Shown: one piece after another, positions 52,723-62,753 of the stretch
Numbering within the stretch: position 1 is the first letter of the stretch
Layout: the number at the start of each line of letters is the position of its first letter
From: Fodinicurvata sp. EGI_FJ10296
Lineage (GTDB): Bacteria > Pseudomonadota > Alphaproteobacteria > DSM-16000 > Inquilinaceae
Direction: 5' to 3'
Assembly (NCBI RefSeq): GCF_040712075.1
Contig: NZ_JBFCVL010000008.1
Coordinates: forward strand, 62,001-126,000
DNA length: 64,000 nt
Notes under the pieces: model-generated
The model's database searches: none
What the model was told of the DNA's origin: nothing
The model's input: the letters and a program-made list of their open reading frames with translations, nothing else
Program-made: the position numbers and the translations under genes

Positions 52723-55700
52723 ATGACCCATCCCGCGGCGGCGCGACGCCGGACCATCCTTGTAACGGCGACAATGCTCCTTCTGCCGGGCGTCGTGTTG
52801 GCGCAAGACCGGTTCTGCGATCCGGTCCCCATCCCGGAGATCGCCGGATGCTCGCCCGCCGCCATGCTCGACGCGCTCAACGGCGACCAGATCATCACCG
52901 GGCCCCGTTCGCCGCAGGTGGTATTCGCCGAAGGGCAGACGCGGCCCGGCCAGGGCTATCTCGACATTTCCGGACTGGTGGGCGAGTTTGGCTCCGTCTG
53001 CGCTCAACCGGTCTCCGCCCTGACGACGGACGGCCTGATCATGTCGGGCGCACTGCGCGACATCTCACCTCGGGATCTGCTGGGCGACGGCGACGTGACC
53101 GGCGGCATCGGAACGGTCATGGAATTCATGAGCCGAATGTCGGCGGGCGAAGCGCCGTCGGGCAACATGGACGCCGATATGCTCAATGTCCTGATCCCGC
53201 CGGATTCCGATATGCGCGATGTCGTGTTCGAACTCTCCAGCCCGAATGCCTTCACGCTGGAAAGCGGGGTCCTGGGCAATCCGATATGGATCGAACACAG
53301 CGGCGCCACCGGGTGGAGTCCCCGCTCGGCCAGTCACTTCGTGGTCCAGCTTCCGGACACCACGCCTGCCGATCTGCAGCCCGGCGAAGTTTACCGCGCC
53401 ATCGCCACCGCCCCACGCGACGGTGATGGCGCATCCGGAGCGATGCCGACGCTGGCGGCGTTCTACACGACCTGGGACGGCAGGTTCCGACGTTTCAGCC
53501 AGCCGGACCAGGCCGCCCCGCCGATGGCCGTGCCGTTTCTCAGGGACATTCAGCGCAATCTGGAACTTCCTGACGGAATCGGCGGTCTGGACATCGCGCA
53601 GATGGCAATCTCCGGCGAGGGCCAGGCCTTCGCCGGCGAAATCACCATGGTCGGCGGCCGGCTGAACGGCACCGTAACGATCGATGAGATCACCGATACC
53701 ACGGTTTACGGACGGCTAGAGCTTTCCGGCGACGCCTGGGCCGAGACCGATACGCGGGAATTCACCTATGACGACGAGGGCCAACTCGATGGCAGCCGGC
53801 GGGTCGATATCTCGCAACAGGATGCATCGCTGACGGTCTACGGCGGGTTTGCGGCCCCCAATCAGGGCAGCATGACCCATATCGGCCACAGTGCCGTCGC
53901 GATCGACGGACGCGGCGGCGACCGCCCGCCGGTTCTCGGCGTCGAAGCGAATTTTCCCGCCTCCGGGGCGAAGAACCTCGACTTCGACGACCCGCGCCTT
54001 GAGGTCGTTTTCGACCGCGCCATCGACCCGGCGAGTATCGGCCCGGGGACGGCCTATCTCGAATACCGCAGCGCCAGCGGCGGCATGGCGCGGGTCGATG
54101 TCACCGCCGACGTTGACGACGATACGCTGCACTTCCATCCGGTTGATGCGCTGCCGCCCGGCGCCTGGTACCGCCTGATCGTCGAAGGCGGCCAGACGGG
54201 GCCGGCAGGCCGTGACGGCGCGGTATTGCCGGGCCCTTTCGGGCTGACATTCGCGACGGTCCCGGACGAGTTCGAGATCACGCCCGTCGTTATTCAGGTC
54301 GCGCGCGACGCGCCGCTGGTCGCCGGCAAGACCACCCTGACGCGGCTTTATATTGACTGGGAACGCCCGGAAGGCACCGTCCACGAATCCTGGCACGTCC
54401 GCGACATTCCGGCCAATGCATGGGTCACGGACGAACGTGAGGGGCAGCTTTACGAGACGAAAGAGGACGTGCCCGTGCCGAACGAGGATCTGGCCACCCC
54501 CGATCAGCAGCGGGTCGCGAACAACACCGTGAACTTCTTCGGCTGGGACCCGATGCTGCGCGAAACGCGCGAAGTGCTGGGCTTCATCGAGCCTCTCGAT
54601 CCGTGCGACCAACCGCTGGGCGAAGAAGACGGCAAGACCGGTGTGACCTGGACGGATCTGCAGCGCGACCTCACCTTCGATTATTACATGATGCGGGTTG
54701 GCCCCTGGGCGGACGGCATTTCGCCCGCCGCACGGGGTGCGCTGCGATCGGTCGCGCACAACGCCGCTCGTTTTACCCAGCAGACCTTTCCGGTGACCGG
54801 CGTCTCCGGGCGCTTTGCCGGCGACTATACCCCGACACGCGACTGGCAGGAACGGTATGGCGACAACCTTCCCGACAGCTATTCCGGCGACGCCGAACTC
54901 ATGTTGATGAGTGAGCTTCACGATGCGGTCGCCCAGTTCAGCAACGCTGACATGATCGTGGCGTTCCTGCCCACCGAAGTCAGCCAGGGCGGGTCCTCTT
55001 ACGGGCCGGTACCCTTGGCGGACGGGGGCAACGAGTTCCGCTGGTCCCAGCCGGTCCGATTCCGAACACCCACTGTTGCCATGCAAGGCGTGGCGCGCGG
55101 CGCCATGGTGCCCGCCATCACTCATGAATTCGGTCATGGCTTCGGATTACGGCACGTCCCGGACGTCGCGAATGTGGGCGAACGACAGGCAGAGTGCGAC
55201 TCGGGCCGGACCGAAATGGCGGGCATCGAAGGATTTCGCCTGTCGTTGGACGGCAGTGGCGGCAACAACAAGTCGTTCGAGGAAGGCAACGGTGAAACGA
55301 CCTGGGGGCTGTTGCCGTTGATGTATCCATGCGCCGAGGAATATTCGAAGCACTTCATCCTGCGTGACTATTATTTGCAGCTGATTGATGGCATTCGCAC
55401 ACATGCGGCCGCAGAAACCCCGGAGAATACCGGTCCAAGCTATGCGCAGTCTCTGCAATCGATACTGGTCGGCGGCCCGGCTCAAGCTGCGGACGGGTGG
55501 TCCGACGGGGGTCCACAGCAATTCGTCGTCGTCGGAACCCTCGGCGAAACGACGGCGACCGCCAGCATAGACCGGATGGCGCCAGCCCTGCGGCGCTTCC
55601 GCGATACCGGGCCCGAGGGCGACTTCACGCTGATCGCGCGCGACCGAAGCGGCAGCATCCTCGCCCAACGCCCGCTCGGCGCCGACATGACGGGTGAGAA

Positions 55701-56718
55701 CGGAAGTCCGTTCTTCTCGGTCATCTCAACGTCGCGGCCGCCTTTCAGCCTCGAAATCCGTCACGGCGAAAAGACGGTCGCCCAACGGCGCCGATCGCTG
55801 TCGCCGCCCCAAATCCACGGCTTTCGGCTGGCGGACAGCGGCGGCGATATTGCGCGGCTGCGCTGGGAGGCTGAGGACAGCGACGACGATCCGTTGCGCT
55901 ATACCGTGCTGTTCCGCAGCGCAGAGGATGACGGCTGGCGCGTGGTGGCCGTTGCTGGGGACGGCGCCACTGCCGCCGTTCACCGCGCCGCCCTGCCGGC
56001 CGGACCCGACCCGACGTTTCGGCTGATCGCCAGTGACGGAATGGATCAGGCGACCGCCGACATTTCCGCCGCAGCCGCCGCGCGGCCTCCGGAATTGTTA
56101 CCAGAGGCCGACACTGCTGAAGACGGGTCGGACGCCGCCGGCGAAGCCGATTTTGTGCCCGACCCCGGCCCGCCACGCCTCGGCGGCGGCTTGGCCGAGA
56201 CGGATCCCACGAGCGAGGCGGACGCCGCAGACGACACGCGAGAAACCGGGAACGTTGATGCGCCGGAGCCGCGCTCCGGCAGTGCAGCCGGCGGTTCCAA
56301 TCTTGGCACGATCGCTTTCGGTGGCGAGAGCCACGAATTCGCCCTGCGCGCATGCACCCGGACGACAGTCGGTCCCGACACCCGGCTCATCGACATCTCC
56401 GGCGCGACGGCACCTGAGGGCCAGACGCGGCTGGTCGTCAGCGCTACCATCGCCGACTTGCCCGGCGGCGGCAATCAGGTGGTCGAGGCCCGCCGGGTCG
56501 ATGCCGGCGGCGATGAAATCGCGGTCTACGTCGCGATGCGCACGAACCAGGGCGGCGAATGGGTGACCGGCCTGGGCGATCCCGCCAATGGCCCGCTTCT
56601 GACCGTCGATGGCACGACGATCAGCGGGTCGGGCGAGTTCCTCGACCGCACCGGCATGCCGGAATCCTTGGGAACCGGCCGGTTCGAAGCGCATTGCCAG
56701 TCCTTTTCGGATGGATGA
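52723..56718 (+). CDS. Large secreted metzincin-like zinc metalloprotease
   Basis: A 1331-residue exported protein. The signal peptide is about residues 1-27 (MTHPAAARRRTILVT, ending VLAQ). Residues ~390-520 resemble a bacterial Ig-like Big_5 domain (LDFDDPRLEVVFDRAIDP). The zinc site is H801-E-F-G-H805-x5-H811 in HEFGHGFGLRH, the extended HExxHxxGxxH of metzincins, with the Met-turn at M867 (PLMYP). A Fn3-like segment follows at about 1030-1110, then an acidic linker (1120-1200) and a C-terminal beta-rich domain. Bilobal family assignment is not possible; it may be undescribed. No barrel or LPXTG anchor; release by Sec and another pathway is unknown. Confidence 0.82.
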   Translation: MTHPAAARRRTILVTATMLLLPGVVLAQDRFCDPVPIPEIAGCSPAAMLDALNGDQIITGPRSPQVVFAEGQTRPGQGYLDISGLVGEFGSVCAQPVSALTTDGLIMSGALRDISPRDLLGDGDVTGGIGTVMEFMSRMSAGEAPSGNMDADMLNVLIPPDSDMRDVVFELSSPNAFTLESGVLGNPIWIEHSGATGWSPRSASHFVVQLPDTTPADLQPGEVYRAIATAPRDGDGASGAMPTLAAFYTTWDGRFRRFSQPDQAAPPMAVPFLRDIQRNLELPDGIGGLDIAQMAISGEGQAFAGEITMVGGRLNGTVTIDEITDTTVYGRLELSGDAWAETDTREFTYDDEGQLDGSRRVDISQQDASLTVYGGFAAPNQGSMTHIGHSAVAIDGRGGDRPPVLGVEANFPASGAKNLDFDDPRLEVVFDRAIDPASIGPGTAYLEYRSASGGMARVDVTADVDDDTLHFHPVDALPPGAWYRLIVEGGQTGPAGRDGAVLPGPFGLTFATVPDEFEITPVVIQVARDAPLVAGKTTLTRLYIDWERPEGTVHESWHVRDIPANAWVTDEREGQLYETKEDVPVPNEDLATPDQQRVANNTVNFFGWDPMLRETREVLGFIEPLDPCDQPLGEEDGKTGVTWTDLQRDLTFDYYMMRVGPWADGISPAARGALRSVAHNAARFTQQTFPVTGVSGRFAGDYTPTRDWQERYGDNLPDSYSGDAELMLMSELHDAVAQFSNADMIVAFLPTEVSQGGSSYGPVPLADGGNEFRWSQPVRFRTPTVAMQGVARGAMVPAITHEFGHGFGLRHVPDVANVGERQAECDSGRTEMAGIEGFRLSLDGSGGNNKSFEEGNGETTWGLLPLMYPCAEEYSKHFILRDYYLQLIDGIRTHAAAETPENTGPSYAQSLQSILVGGPAQAADGWSDGGPQQFVVVGTLGETTATASIDRMAPALRRFRDTGPEGDFTLIARDRSGSILAQRPLGADMTGENGSPFFSVISTSRPPFSLEIRHGEKTVAQRRRSLSPPQIHGFRLADSGGDIARLRWEAEDSDDDPLRYTVLFRSAEDDGWRVVAVAGDGATAAVHRAALPAGPDPTFRLIASDGMDQATADISAAAAARPPELLPEADTAEDGSDAAGEADFVPDPGPPRLGGGLAETDPTSEADAADDTRETGNVDAPEPRSGSAAGGSNLGTIAFGGESHEFALRACTRTTVGPDTRLIDISGATAPEGQTRLVVSATIADLPGGGNQVVEARRVDAGGDEIAVYVAMRTNQGGEWVTGLGDPANGPLLTVDGTTISGSGEFLDRTGMPESLGTGRFEAHCQSFSDG

Positions 56719-56746
56719 CACCCCCGGCGGCATCGCCGGGGCCGCA

Positions 56747-58360
56747 TCACCGCTCGCTGAGGGCGCGGCGCAGCCGCCTTAGCAGCGCGTTTCGAGCCCG
56801 TTCATCCGCCAAGCGATCCAGCGCGTCGTGGATATCGATGGCAAGCTGCGCATAGTCGTTGTGCCAATCCTCGCGCCCCATCGCTTCTTTGGGCAGCCTT
56901 GGATGCGGTACGGCAGGCGGGGCCGGAGGGGCACGCGGCGCCTCTCGCGGTCCGGCCAGGTCAACCACGGAATCAAGCTCGGGACAGGAAATCCGGTCGA
57001 TCGCCAGCCCTGCCGCCCCCAGACGCTCGACCATGGCGCTGCGGGCATCGTCTTCGCCATGGACCAGAAAAATCGTGCCGCCGACCGGCAGCCGGCCGGT
57101 TACCCAGTCGATCAATTCCGCTGAATCAGCATGGCCGCTATAGCCGTCGAGCGTGCGGATCCGGGCGGCGACGGCGGTTTCCTCGCCATGGATGCGCACG
57201 ACCTTGCGGCCTTCCTGCAACAAGCGCCCCATCGTGCCAACCGCCTGAAATCCGGTCAGCAACACCGTGCAGTCCGAGCGCCACAAATGCGCCTTCAGGT
57301 GATGGCGGATGCGCCCGGCGTCGCACATGCCGCTGCCGGCCATGATGATGGCGCCGCCCCTGATCCGGCCGATCGCCTTGCTTTGTTCCACCGTCTCGGT
57401 GATTTTCAGGTTGCGCAAGGTGAACGGATCGACCCCGCGGGGCATGTTTTCCAGCTCGTGGGCGTGTTTGGCAAAGACGGCCGTCGCCCGTGCGGCCAAC
57501 GGCGAATCAAGGAACACTGGAATCGATTTCAGGGCACCGGACACGAACAGGGCAGCAAGATCGACCAGAATTTCCTGGGTACGCTCCACAGCAAAGGCCG
57601 GAATGAGCAGATTGCCACCTCGATCGATGGCCGTTTGCACCTCGTCCCGCAGCACCTCGCGCCGCTCGGCAACGTCAAGACGCACCCGGTCCCGCGCGCC
57701 ATAGGTGGACTCGCAGATCAGATGATCGATCCCCGACGGCGCCGCCGGGTCGGGGTGAAACAGCTTGTGGCCGGGACCAATATCGCCGGAGAACAGCAAC
57801 CGCGTCCGGTCTCCGCCCGTCGTGCCCGCCTCCTCGACCGCGAGTTCGACCGAGGCTGAACCCAGCATATGCCCGGCATTCCAGAATCGCGCCGAAACGC
57901 CGGCTCCCGGCTCGATCCAGGCGTCATAGTCGACGGGCCGCAACCGGTCCAGCGTATGGTCGGCATCCTCGGCCGAATAGATTGGCGTCACCGGCTCCTG
58001 GCCGCGCTGCCGCCTGCGGCGATTCAGGCGTTCGACCTCCGAGGCCTGAACATTGGCTGAGTCGGGCAGAACGAATTGCAGCAGATCGCAGGTCGCGGTC
58101 GTGGCGTAAATAGGCCCCTTGAATCCGGCGGCGACCAGTTTGGGCAGCAGCCCGGCGTGGTCGATATGGGCATGCGTCAGCAGAACGAATTCCAGCGCAG
58201 CGGGGTCGAAGGGAAACCCCTGATAATTCAGTTCCTTAACTGTTTTCGTGCCCTGAAACATGCCGCAGTCGATGAGAAACGCACCGGCCGGCGTGGCGAG
58301 GCGAAAGCAAGATCCGGTGACGGTGCCGGCCGCCCCGTAGAACCCCAATTCGACCGTCAC
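56747..58360 (-). CDS. MBL-fold beta-CASP RNA nuclease
   Basis: A 537-residue metallo-beta-lactamase-fold protein. The metal motif is H63-A-H65-I-D67-H68 (LTHAHIDHAGLL); further ligands are in WNAGHMLGSAS and FSGDIGPG. The beta-CASP region contains LLIPAFAVERTQEI (motif A), FLDSPLAARATAV, IMAGSGMCDAGRIRHHL (motif B) and LDGYSGHADSAEL (motif C). This arrangement matches YSH1/CPSF73-like ribonucleases. A C-terminal helical extension after ~ residue 460 is rich in Pro/Arg. The start is GTG at 58358-58360. Function: RNA processing or decay, cytosolic. Confidence 0.93.
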   Translation of the reverse strand: MTVELGFYGAAGTVTGSCFRLATPAGAFLIDCGMFQGTKTVKELNYQGFPFDPAALEFVLLTHAHIDHAGLLPKLVAAGFKGPIYATTATCDLLQFVLPDSANVQASEVERLNRRRRQRGQEPVTPIYSAEDADHTLDRLRPVDYDAWIEPGAGVSARFWNAGHMLGSASVELAVEEAGTTGGDRTRLLFSGDIGPGHKLFHPDPAAPSGIDHLICESTYGARDRVRLDVAERREVLRDEVQTAIDRGGNLLIPAFAVERTQEILVDLAALFVSGALKSIPVFLDSPLAARATAVFAKHAHELENMPRGVDPFTLRNLKITETVEQSKAIGRIRGGAIIMAGSGMCDAGRIRHHLKAHLWRSDCTVLLTGFQAVGTMGRLLQEGRKVVRIHGEETAVAARIRTLDGYSGHADSAELIDWVTGRLPVGGTIFLVHGEDDARSAMVERLGAAGLAIDRISCPELDSVVDLAGPREAPRAPPAPPAVPHPRLPKEAMGREDWHNDYAQLAIDIHDALDRLADERARNALLRRLRRALSER

Positions 58361-58428
58361 CTCAACCCCCTATGCCTGTCCGTCGACGCCCGGTGCACAG
58401 CGACGGCTTCCATCATAGACGGATCGCG

Positions 58429-59430
58429 TCACGCGGTCGAATGTTCAAGCGATAGGCGGCCCTCGGCATTGACGACAACCGGAACCGGATCGGCGATCGC
58501 GCCGACAAACGGTTCGTCGCCTACGGTCTGAAGAAAGCCCAGCAGAACCAGCCCCTCGTCCGTGGCGACAATCTTACCGGCATAACGACGGCAGGGATCG
58601 GCGCCGTCGAGGAACGGCCCCGGTGCGACCGTCCAGGGACCGCGCGGGTCGGGCGCAGTCAGATAATGGGTGCCCGTAACCGGCACCCCGGGATAGGCGT
58701 CGCGCCATGCGCGCGACCAATGCGCATGCTCGTTGCAGAACAGGCAGTACCAGCGCTCCCGCCACCGGAAGACCTGCGGCACTTCCATCTGGCCGAACAT
58801 GCCACCGCGATAGACCGGCGGCTGCAGCGTCCAGTCATAAAGATCGGGCGACGTCGCAAAGCCGATGGTGCCGCCGGCATTGGCCTCGGCGGTGCTCGGC
58901 TCCCGCGCGGTGAAATACATCAGCCAACCGTCGCTATCGGGATCGCAGATAACCCAGGGGTCGCGCATCGCCCGGTCGTGCCAATGGCCGGGGCTGTATT
59001 CCTCATAGTCGGGATGCAGCACGCCATTGTCGTCGACGATATCCAGCGCCGGTTCGGTGCCGACACGCACCCAATTGTGCAAATCGGTCGACACGGCATG
59101 GCCGATGCGTTGCTTCATACCGTTATCGGCCCGAGACGTGCCGGTATAGAACAGATGCCAGCGTCCGTCCTCCGCTCCGCCATGCACGACCGATCCGGTC
59201 CAGGTCGTCAGATCGTCGAAAGCCGGGCCGCCGGATGGCCGAAAACAGGTTCCAAGCGGCGTCCAGGCCCGCAGGTCCCGGCTGACCGCATGTCCGACAG
59301 AAACATTCCAATGGCGAAGATCCGGATCTCCCAGCGCCTTGTCCGCCTGAAGAAAAAAGACGTGCCAGTCGGCCCCGTCGCGGGCGAGCCAGAAATCCCA
59401 TATCCATTTGTCGTCGAGTGCGAGTACCAC
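58429..59430 (-). CDS. Glycoside hydrolase, GH32/GH43-like five-bladed propeller
   Basis: A 333-residue cytosolic protein (no signal peptide). The nucleophile-type start KWIWDFWLARDGADWHVFFLQADK, the RDPW motif near residue 160 (MRDPWVICDPD) and MEVPQVFRW (acid/base Glu) fit the clan GH-J/F beta-propeller. GH32 members cleave fructosyl bonds; GH43 members arabinosyl or xylosyl bonds. It is the last gene of the sugar ABC operon, 24 bp after the MalG-type permease gene, so it probably hydrolyses the imported sugar in the cytoplasm. Confidence 0.85.
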   Translation of the reverse strand: MVLALDDKWIWDFWLARDGADWHVFFLQADKALGDPDLRHWNVSVGHAVSRDLRAWTPLGTCFRPSGGPAFDDLTTWTGSVVHGGAEDGRWHLFYTGTSRADNGMKQRIGHAVSTDLHNWVRVGTEPALDIVDDNGVLHPDYEEYSPGHWHDRAMRDPWVICDPDSDGWLMYFTAREPSTAEANAGGTIGFATSPDLYDWTLQPPVYRGGMFGQMEVPQVFRWRERWYCLFCNEHAHWSRAWRDAYPGVPVTGTHYLTAPDPRGPWTVAPGPFLDGADPCRRYAGKIVATDEGLVLLGFLQTVGDEPFVGAIADPVPVVVNAEGRLSLEHSTA

Positions 59431-59454
59431 GAAGCCCCGTTCCTTTGACTGTTA

Positions 59455-60333
59455 CTATCCCTTGATGCCGCTGCCGACGACCGATTGCACGAATTGCCGC
59501 TGAAACAACAGGAAAAGTGCGAGAATCGGCAGCGTGATCAAGGCGGCATAGGCCATGATTTGCCCCCATTCGACGGTGCGGCCGAAGAAGATCTGGATGC
59601 CCGGCATGACCGGCCGCGCGCCTTCGCCCTGCACCACCATGACCGGCCAGAGATACTGATTCCACATCGCCATCAACAGGATAATCGCGACGGTCGAAAT
59701 GATTGGCTTGGCGTTCGGCATGACGATCCGCCAGTAAATGTCCCACGGCGTGGCGCCGTCGACGGTGGCGGCTTCATCCAGTTCGCGCGGGATATCCCGA
59801 AAGAACTGATAGAAGAGATAGACCGAGAACGCATGGCCGATGAAGGGAATGATCTGGACGTGATGGGTATTGAACCATCCCCAATCCAGGACCGGCCAGC
59901 CGCCGGACAGGCCAATCGACGGCAGTTTCGACACCAGCACCAGCAGGGGAATGGCGATGGCTTCGAACGGAATGATCAAAAGCGCGATCACGCCGACCAG
60001 CACCATTTCACGGCCGCGCCAGCGCATACGCTGCAGCGAGAACGCCAGCATCGAGTTGACGATTACACCGGCCCCGACGGTGATCAACGAAATCAGAAGT
60101 GAATTGGCGAGGTAATAGATGAAGCTCGTCTCGAACAGAACATAGCGGAAGTTCTCAAGCCCGATATCGCCCACGGGCAGAAACGCCCAGATCGAACGGG
60201 CGTCGGCCAGGATCGAATTACGATCCTTCAGCGCGGACATGAACATGAAAACGATCGGAAAGGCGAAATAGCACCCCACGAGACCCATGACGGCATAGAT
60301 CCGGACGCGGCTTGAGCTTTTCTTCGTCATCAC
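59455..60333 (-). CDS. Carbohydrate ABC transporter permease, MalG type
   Basis: A 292-residue inner-membrane subunit with six helices. The cytoplasmic EAA loop that contacts the ATPase reads LDEAATVDGATPWDIYWRIVMPNAKP. It pairs with the MalF-type subunit encoded upstream; the start (GTG at 60333 or the ATG right after) overlaps its stop. Belongs to the CUT1 family importing di- or oligosaccharides. Confidence 0.92.
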   Translation of the reverse strand: MMTKKSSSRVRIYAVMGLVGCYFAFPIVFMFMSALKDRNSILADARSIWAFLPVGDIGLENFRYVLFETSFIYYLANSLLISLITVGAGVIVNSMLAFSLQRMRWRGREMVLVGVIALLIIPFEAIAIPLLVLVSKLPSIGLSGGWPVLDWGWFNTHHVQIIPFIGHAFSVYLFYQFFRDIPRELDEAATVDGATPWDIYWRIVMPNAKPIISTVAIILLMAMWNQYLWPVMVVQGEGARPVMPGIQIFFGRTVEWGQIMAYAALITLPILALFLLFQRQFVQSVVGSGIKG

Positions 60334-61409
60334 TCGCCCCCCTTGTCGATCAGACGCCGCTGAATCAGTGCAACTCCAAGAACCAGCAGGAAATAGACCA
60401 GCGTGATGGTGGATCCGTATGCGATGTTCTGTTCGCGAAAGCCGGTGCGCACGGCATGGTACACGACCGTGGAACTGGCGCCGCTGGGGCCACCGCCGGT
60501 CATCACATCGATCTGCGTGAACAGGCCAAAGGCCAGGATGGTGGTCGATATGACCACGAATACTGTCGTGTTGCGTAATCCCGGTAGAGTAACATGGCGG
60601 AATTTCTGCCAGGGCGTTGCGCCGTCAACCGATGCGGCGTCGTACAGGTCACGGTTGATGCCCTGCAATCCCGCGAGAAAGATCAACATCTGAAAGCCGG
60701 CGCCCTGCCATGCGGACATTACGGCAATGGCTGGAATCACCAGCGCCTCCGACCCCAGAAAGTTGAACGGTCCGAGCGTGCCGAGACTGAGAAATCCGAC
60801 GAAGCCGTTGATCATGCCGTGGTTGGGGTCGAGCAGGAAAGTCCAGATGATGGAAACCACGACCATCGAGGTAACGACCGGCATGAAGTAGACGAGGCGA
60901 AAAAAGGTTCGCCCTGGAATCATTCGATTGACCAGCAGAGCCAGAGCCAACGCCGACCCGCACTGAAGCGGAACGACCAGAAAGGCAAACAGGAATGTGT
61001 TGAACAACGACTGCCAGAACATCGGGTCCTGGCTGAGCAATACGTATTTCCGCTCAAAGACCTCAACTTCGATCATCGGCCGGTACCGGCGAAGATCGGG
61101 ATCGGCGCGAAGGATGCCGCGCAGGGCCGGAAAAACAGCCTGGCCCTGTTCGTCGGTCACGGTCGCGCCGGTTTCGGTCGTGTCGGGATCGACGGCAATG
61201 ACCGACAGCCCCAGAAGACGCTCGTAATTCTGCAGTCCGACGAAACTGGTCGGATTGGGCGAAATCAGTCGCTGGTCGGTAAAGGTCAGGACGAGCGCCA
61301 GAAAGAACGGCACGATCACGAACAGCGTGATCAGTGCCGCCCCCGGCCCGGCCATCATGGCGACCGAGGTCCAGCGGGCCGTCGTCAGCGATCGCGATGT
61401 GCCGGACAT
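60330..61409 (-). CDS. Carbohydrate ABC transporter permease, MalF type
   Basis: A 359-residue inner-membrane subunit. The EAA loop is DAASVDGATPWQKFRHVTLPGL. Between helix 1 and helix 2 there is an extra periplasmic region of about 90 residues (roughly 48-135, with the DPDTTETGATVTDEQG segment), longer than in ordinary CUT1 MalF subunits. The genes before and after are the binding protein and MalG partner on the same strand. No ATPase gene is in the operon, so a shared MsmK/UgpC-like ATPase is expected elsewhere. Confidence 0.92.
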   Translation of the reverse strand: MSGTSRSLTTARWTSVAMMAGPGAALITLFVIVPFFLALVLTFTDQRLISPNPTSFVGLQNYERLLGLSVIAVDPDTTETGATVTDEQGQAVFPALRGILRADPDLRRYRPMIEVEVFERKYVLLSQDPMFWQSLFNTFLFAFLVVPLQCGSALALALLVNRMIPGRTFFRLVYFMPVVTSMVVVSIIWTFLLDPNHGMINGFVGFLSLGTLGPFNFLGSEALVIPAIAVMSAWQGAGFQMLIFLAGLQGINRDLYDAASVDGATPWQKFRHVTLPGLRNTTVFVVISTTILAFGLFTQIDVMTGGGPSGASSTVVYHAVRTGFREQNIAYGSTITLVYFLLVLGVALIQRRLIDKGGE

Positions 61410-61487
61410 TCCGCGCTCCGCTCAGGTTCCCGGTGGTTGGCCGAAAACCGGCCGGTGGCGGCGCCCCCGGCCGATCATCGATGCAGG

Positions 61488-62753
61488 CTATTCGAAGCCA
61501 TAGCCCTGATTGTCAGCGATGTTGATTTCGACCGCATCGACATAGCCATCGAGCGCGGATTGAACGTCAGCGCCATTCATGATGTCACGGAAGACCCGCT
61601 CGAACGTCGAACTGATAAAGGGATATCCCGGCGTTTCCGGCCGCAGCATTGCGAAGCGGTCGGCGAACTCGAAGAATATCCGGGCTTCCTGGCCCTCCTG
61701 ATAGTAATCCGACATGGGCAGCGCATCGGCGGATACCGGGATGAGACTGGTCGCGTTCGACGCTTCTGCGATCTTCTCCGGCGTCATCAGCATGGCGATG
61801 AAATCGGCGGCGGCTTCGGGATGCTCGCAACTGGCGGAAACGCCCCACTGCCAGGAAGCAGCACCGATCACGGGGCCATTGCCCATATCAGGCAATGGCA
61901 TCACGACAAGATCGTCGCCGAATTGTTCCTTTAGTGGCCCGTAATTCCACGATCCGGAATAATGAAATGCCGTCTCACCGTTCGCCAGACCGCCGCCGCC
62001 GGAATTGGTCGAGGCATGGCCGTCGGTGAACAGGGATTGAAACCACGTCGCCGCTTCGACGGCTTCCGGACCGTTAGCCACGCCTTCGGCAGTCAGGAAC
62101 GTCGAGCGATCGATCAGATCGCCCCCCGCCGACTGAATCAACGGCGCGAAGGCATAAGCGAACCACTCACCCTGTGTGCCGGATTCAACGTCGATGGCGA
62201 AATTGAAGTCGCCGCTTGCCGTGATCGTCTCAAGGATTTCCGACAATTCGTCGGCGGTATAGGGCTCCTCGACCGTTGCGGCGCGGAATCCATATTCATC
62301 CAGCGTCGATTGTGTCGAATAAAGCGTCAGCGCTGCGTCCCAAAGCCCCACCGAATACAGGCTGTCCTGATAGGTCCCGCGGGCGCCGGTCGTAAACGCA
62401 TCGGCGAAGTCTTCGCCCAGATAGGGCGTCAGTTCGGCAACATGGCCACCCCATGCAAAGCTGGGCACGACCGGCTGATCCATATCGAAAACACACGGCA
62501 AGGTGCCCGCCGCAGCAGCCGCCTGAATTGTATTGGTATAGCTGCCTTCGGGTATCAACTCGCGCACGATCCGGAATTCGGACTGGCTGGCATTGAACTC
62601 GGCGATGGCGTCGGCGAAAAAGTCCAGTTCGGCCTGGTTGGCCGTTTCATGCTCCCAGAGCAGCAGTTCGGTCTGAGCCATGGCTGGCGCGAACAGAGCC
62701 GGCGTCAGGGTCAATATGGCAGCCGCGCTGCCGAACAGGATTCCTCTTTTCAT
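61488..62753 (-). CDS. Sugar ABC transporter substrate-binding protein
   Basis: A 421-residue periplasmic protein of the CUT1 binding family. The signal peptide is about 1-26 (MKRGILFGSAAA... APAMAQ). Features seen are LLLWEHETANQAELDFFADAI, an AAAAGTLPCVFDMDQP segment and the hinge region with EWFAYAFAPLIQSAGGDLI. The ATG at 62751-62753 has GGGAGGAAGC nearby; the upstream open frame is not needed. It is first in the operon with the two permeases and the hydrolase. Ligand is unknown; a fructosyl or arabinosyl oligosaccharide is suggested by the hydrolase. Confidence 0.93.
   Translation of the reverse strand: MKRGILFGSAAAILTLTPALFAPAMAQTELLLWEHETANQAELDFFADAIAEFNASQSEFRIVRELIPEGSYTNTIQAAAAAGTLPCVFDMDQPVVPSFAWGGHVAELTPYLGEDFADAFTTGARGTYQDSLYSVGLWDAALTLYSTQSTLDEYGFRAATVEEPYTADELSEILETITASGDFNFAIDVESGTQGEWFAYAFAPLIQSAGGDLIDRSTFLTAEGVANGPEAVEAATWFQSLFTDGHASTNSGGGGLANGETAFHYSGSWNYGPLKEQFGDDLVVMPLPDMGNGPVIGAASWQWGVSASCEHPEAAADFIAMLMTPEKIAEASNATSLIPVSADALPMSDYYQEGQEARIFFEFADRFAMLRPETPGYPFISSTFERVFRDIMNGADVQSALDGYVDAVEINIADNQGYGFE

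Noticed and set aside
60594-61934. 446-codon open frame on the plus strand
   Set aside because: Antisense to the MalF-type permease and binding protein genes, which have clear family motifs.
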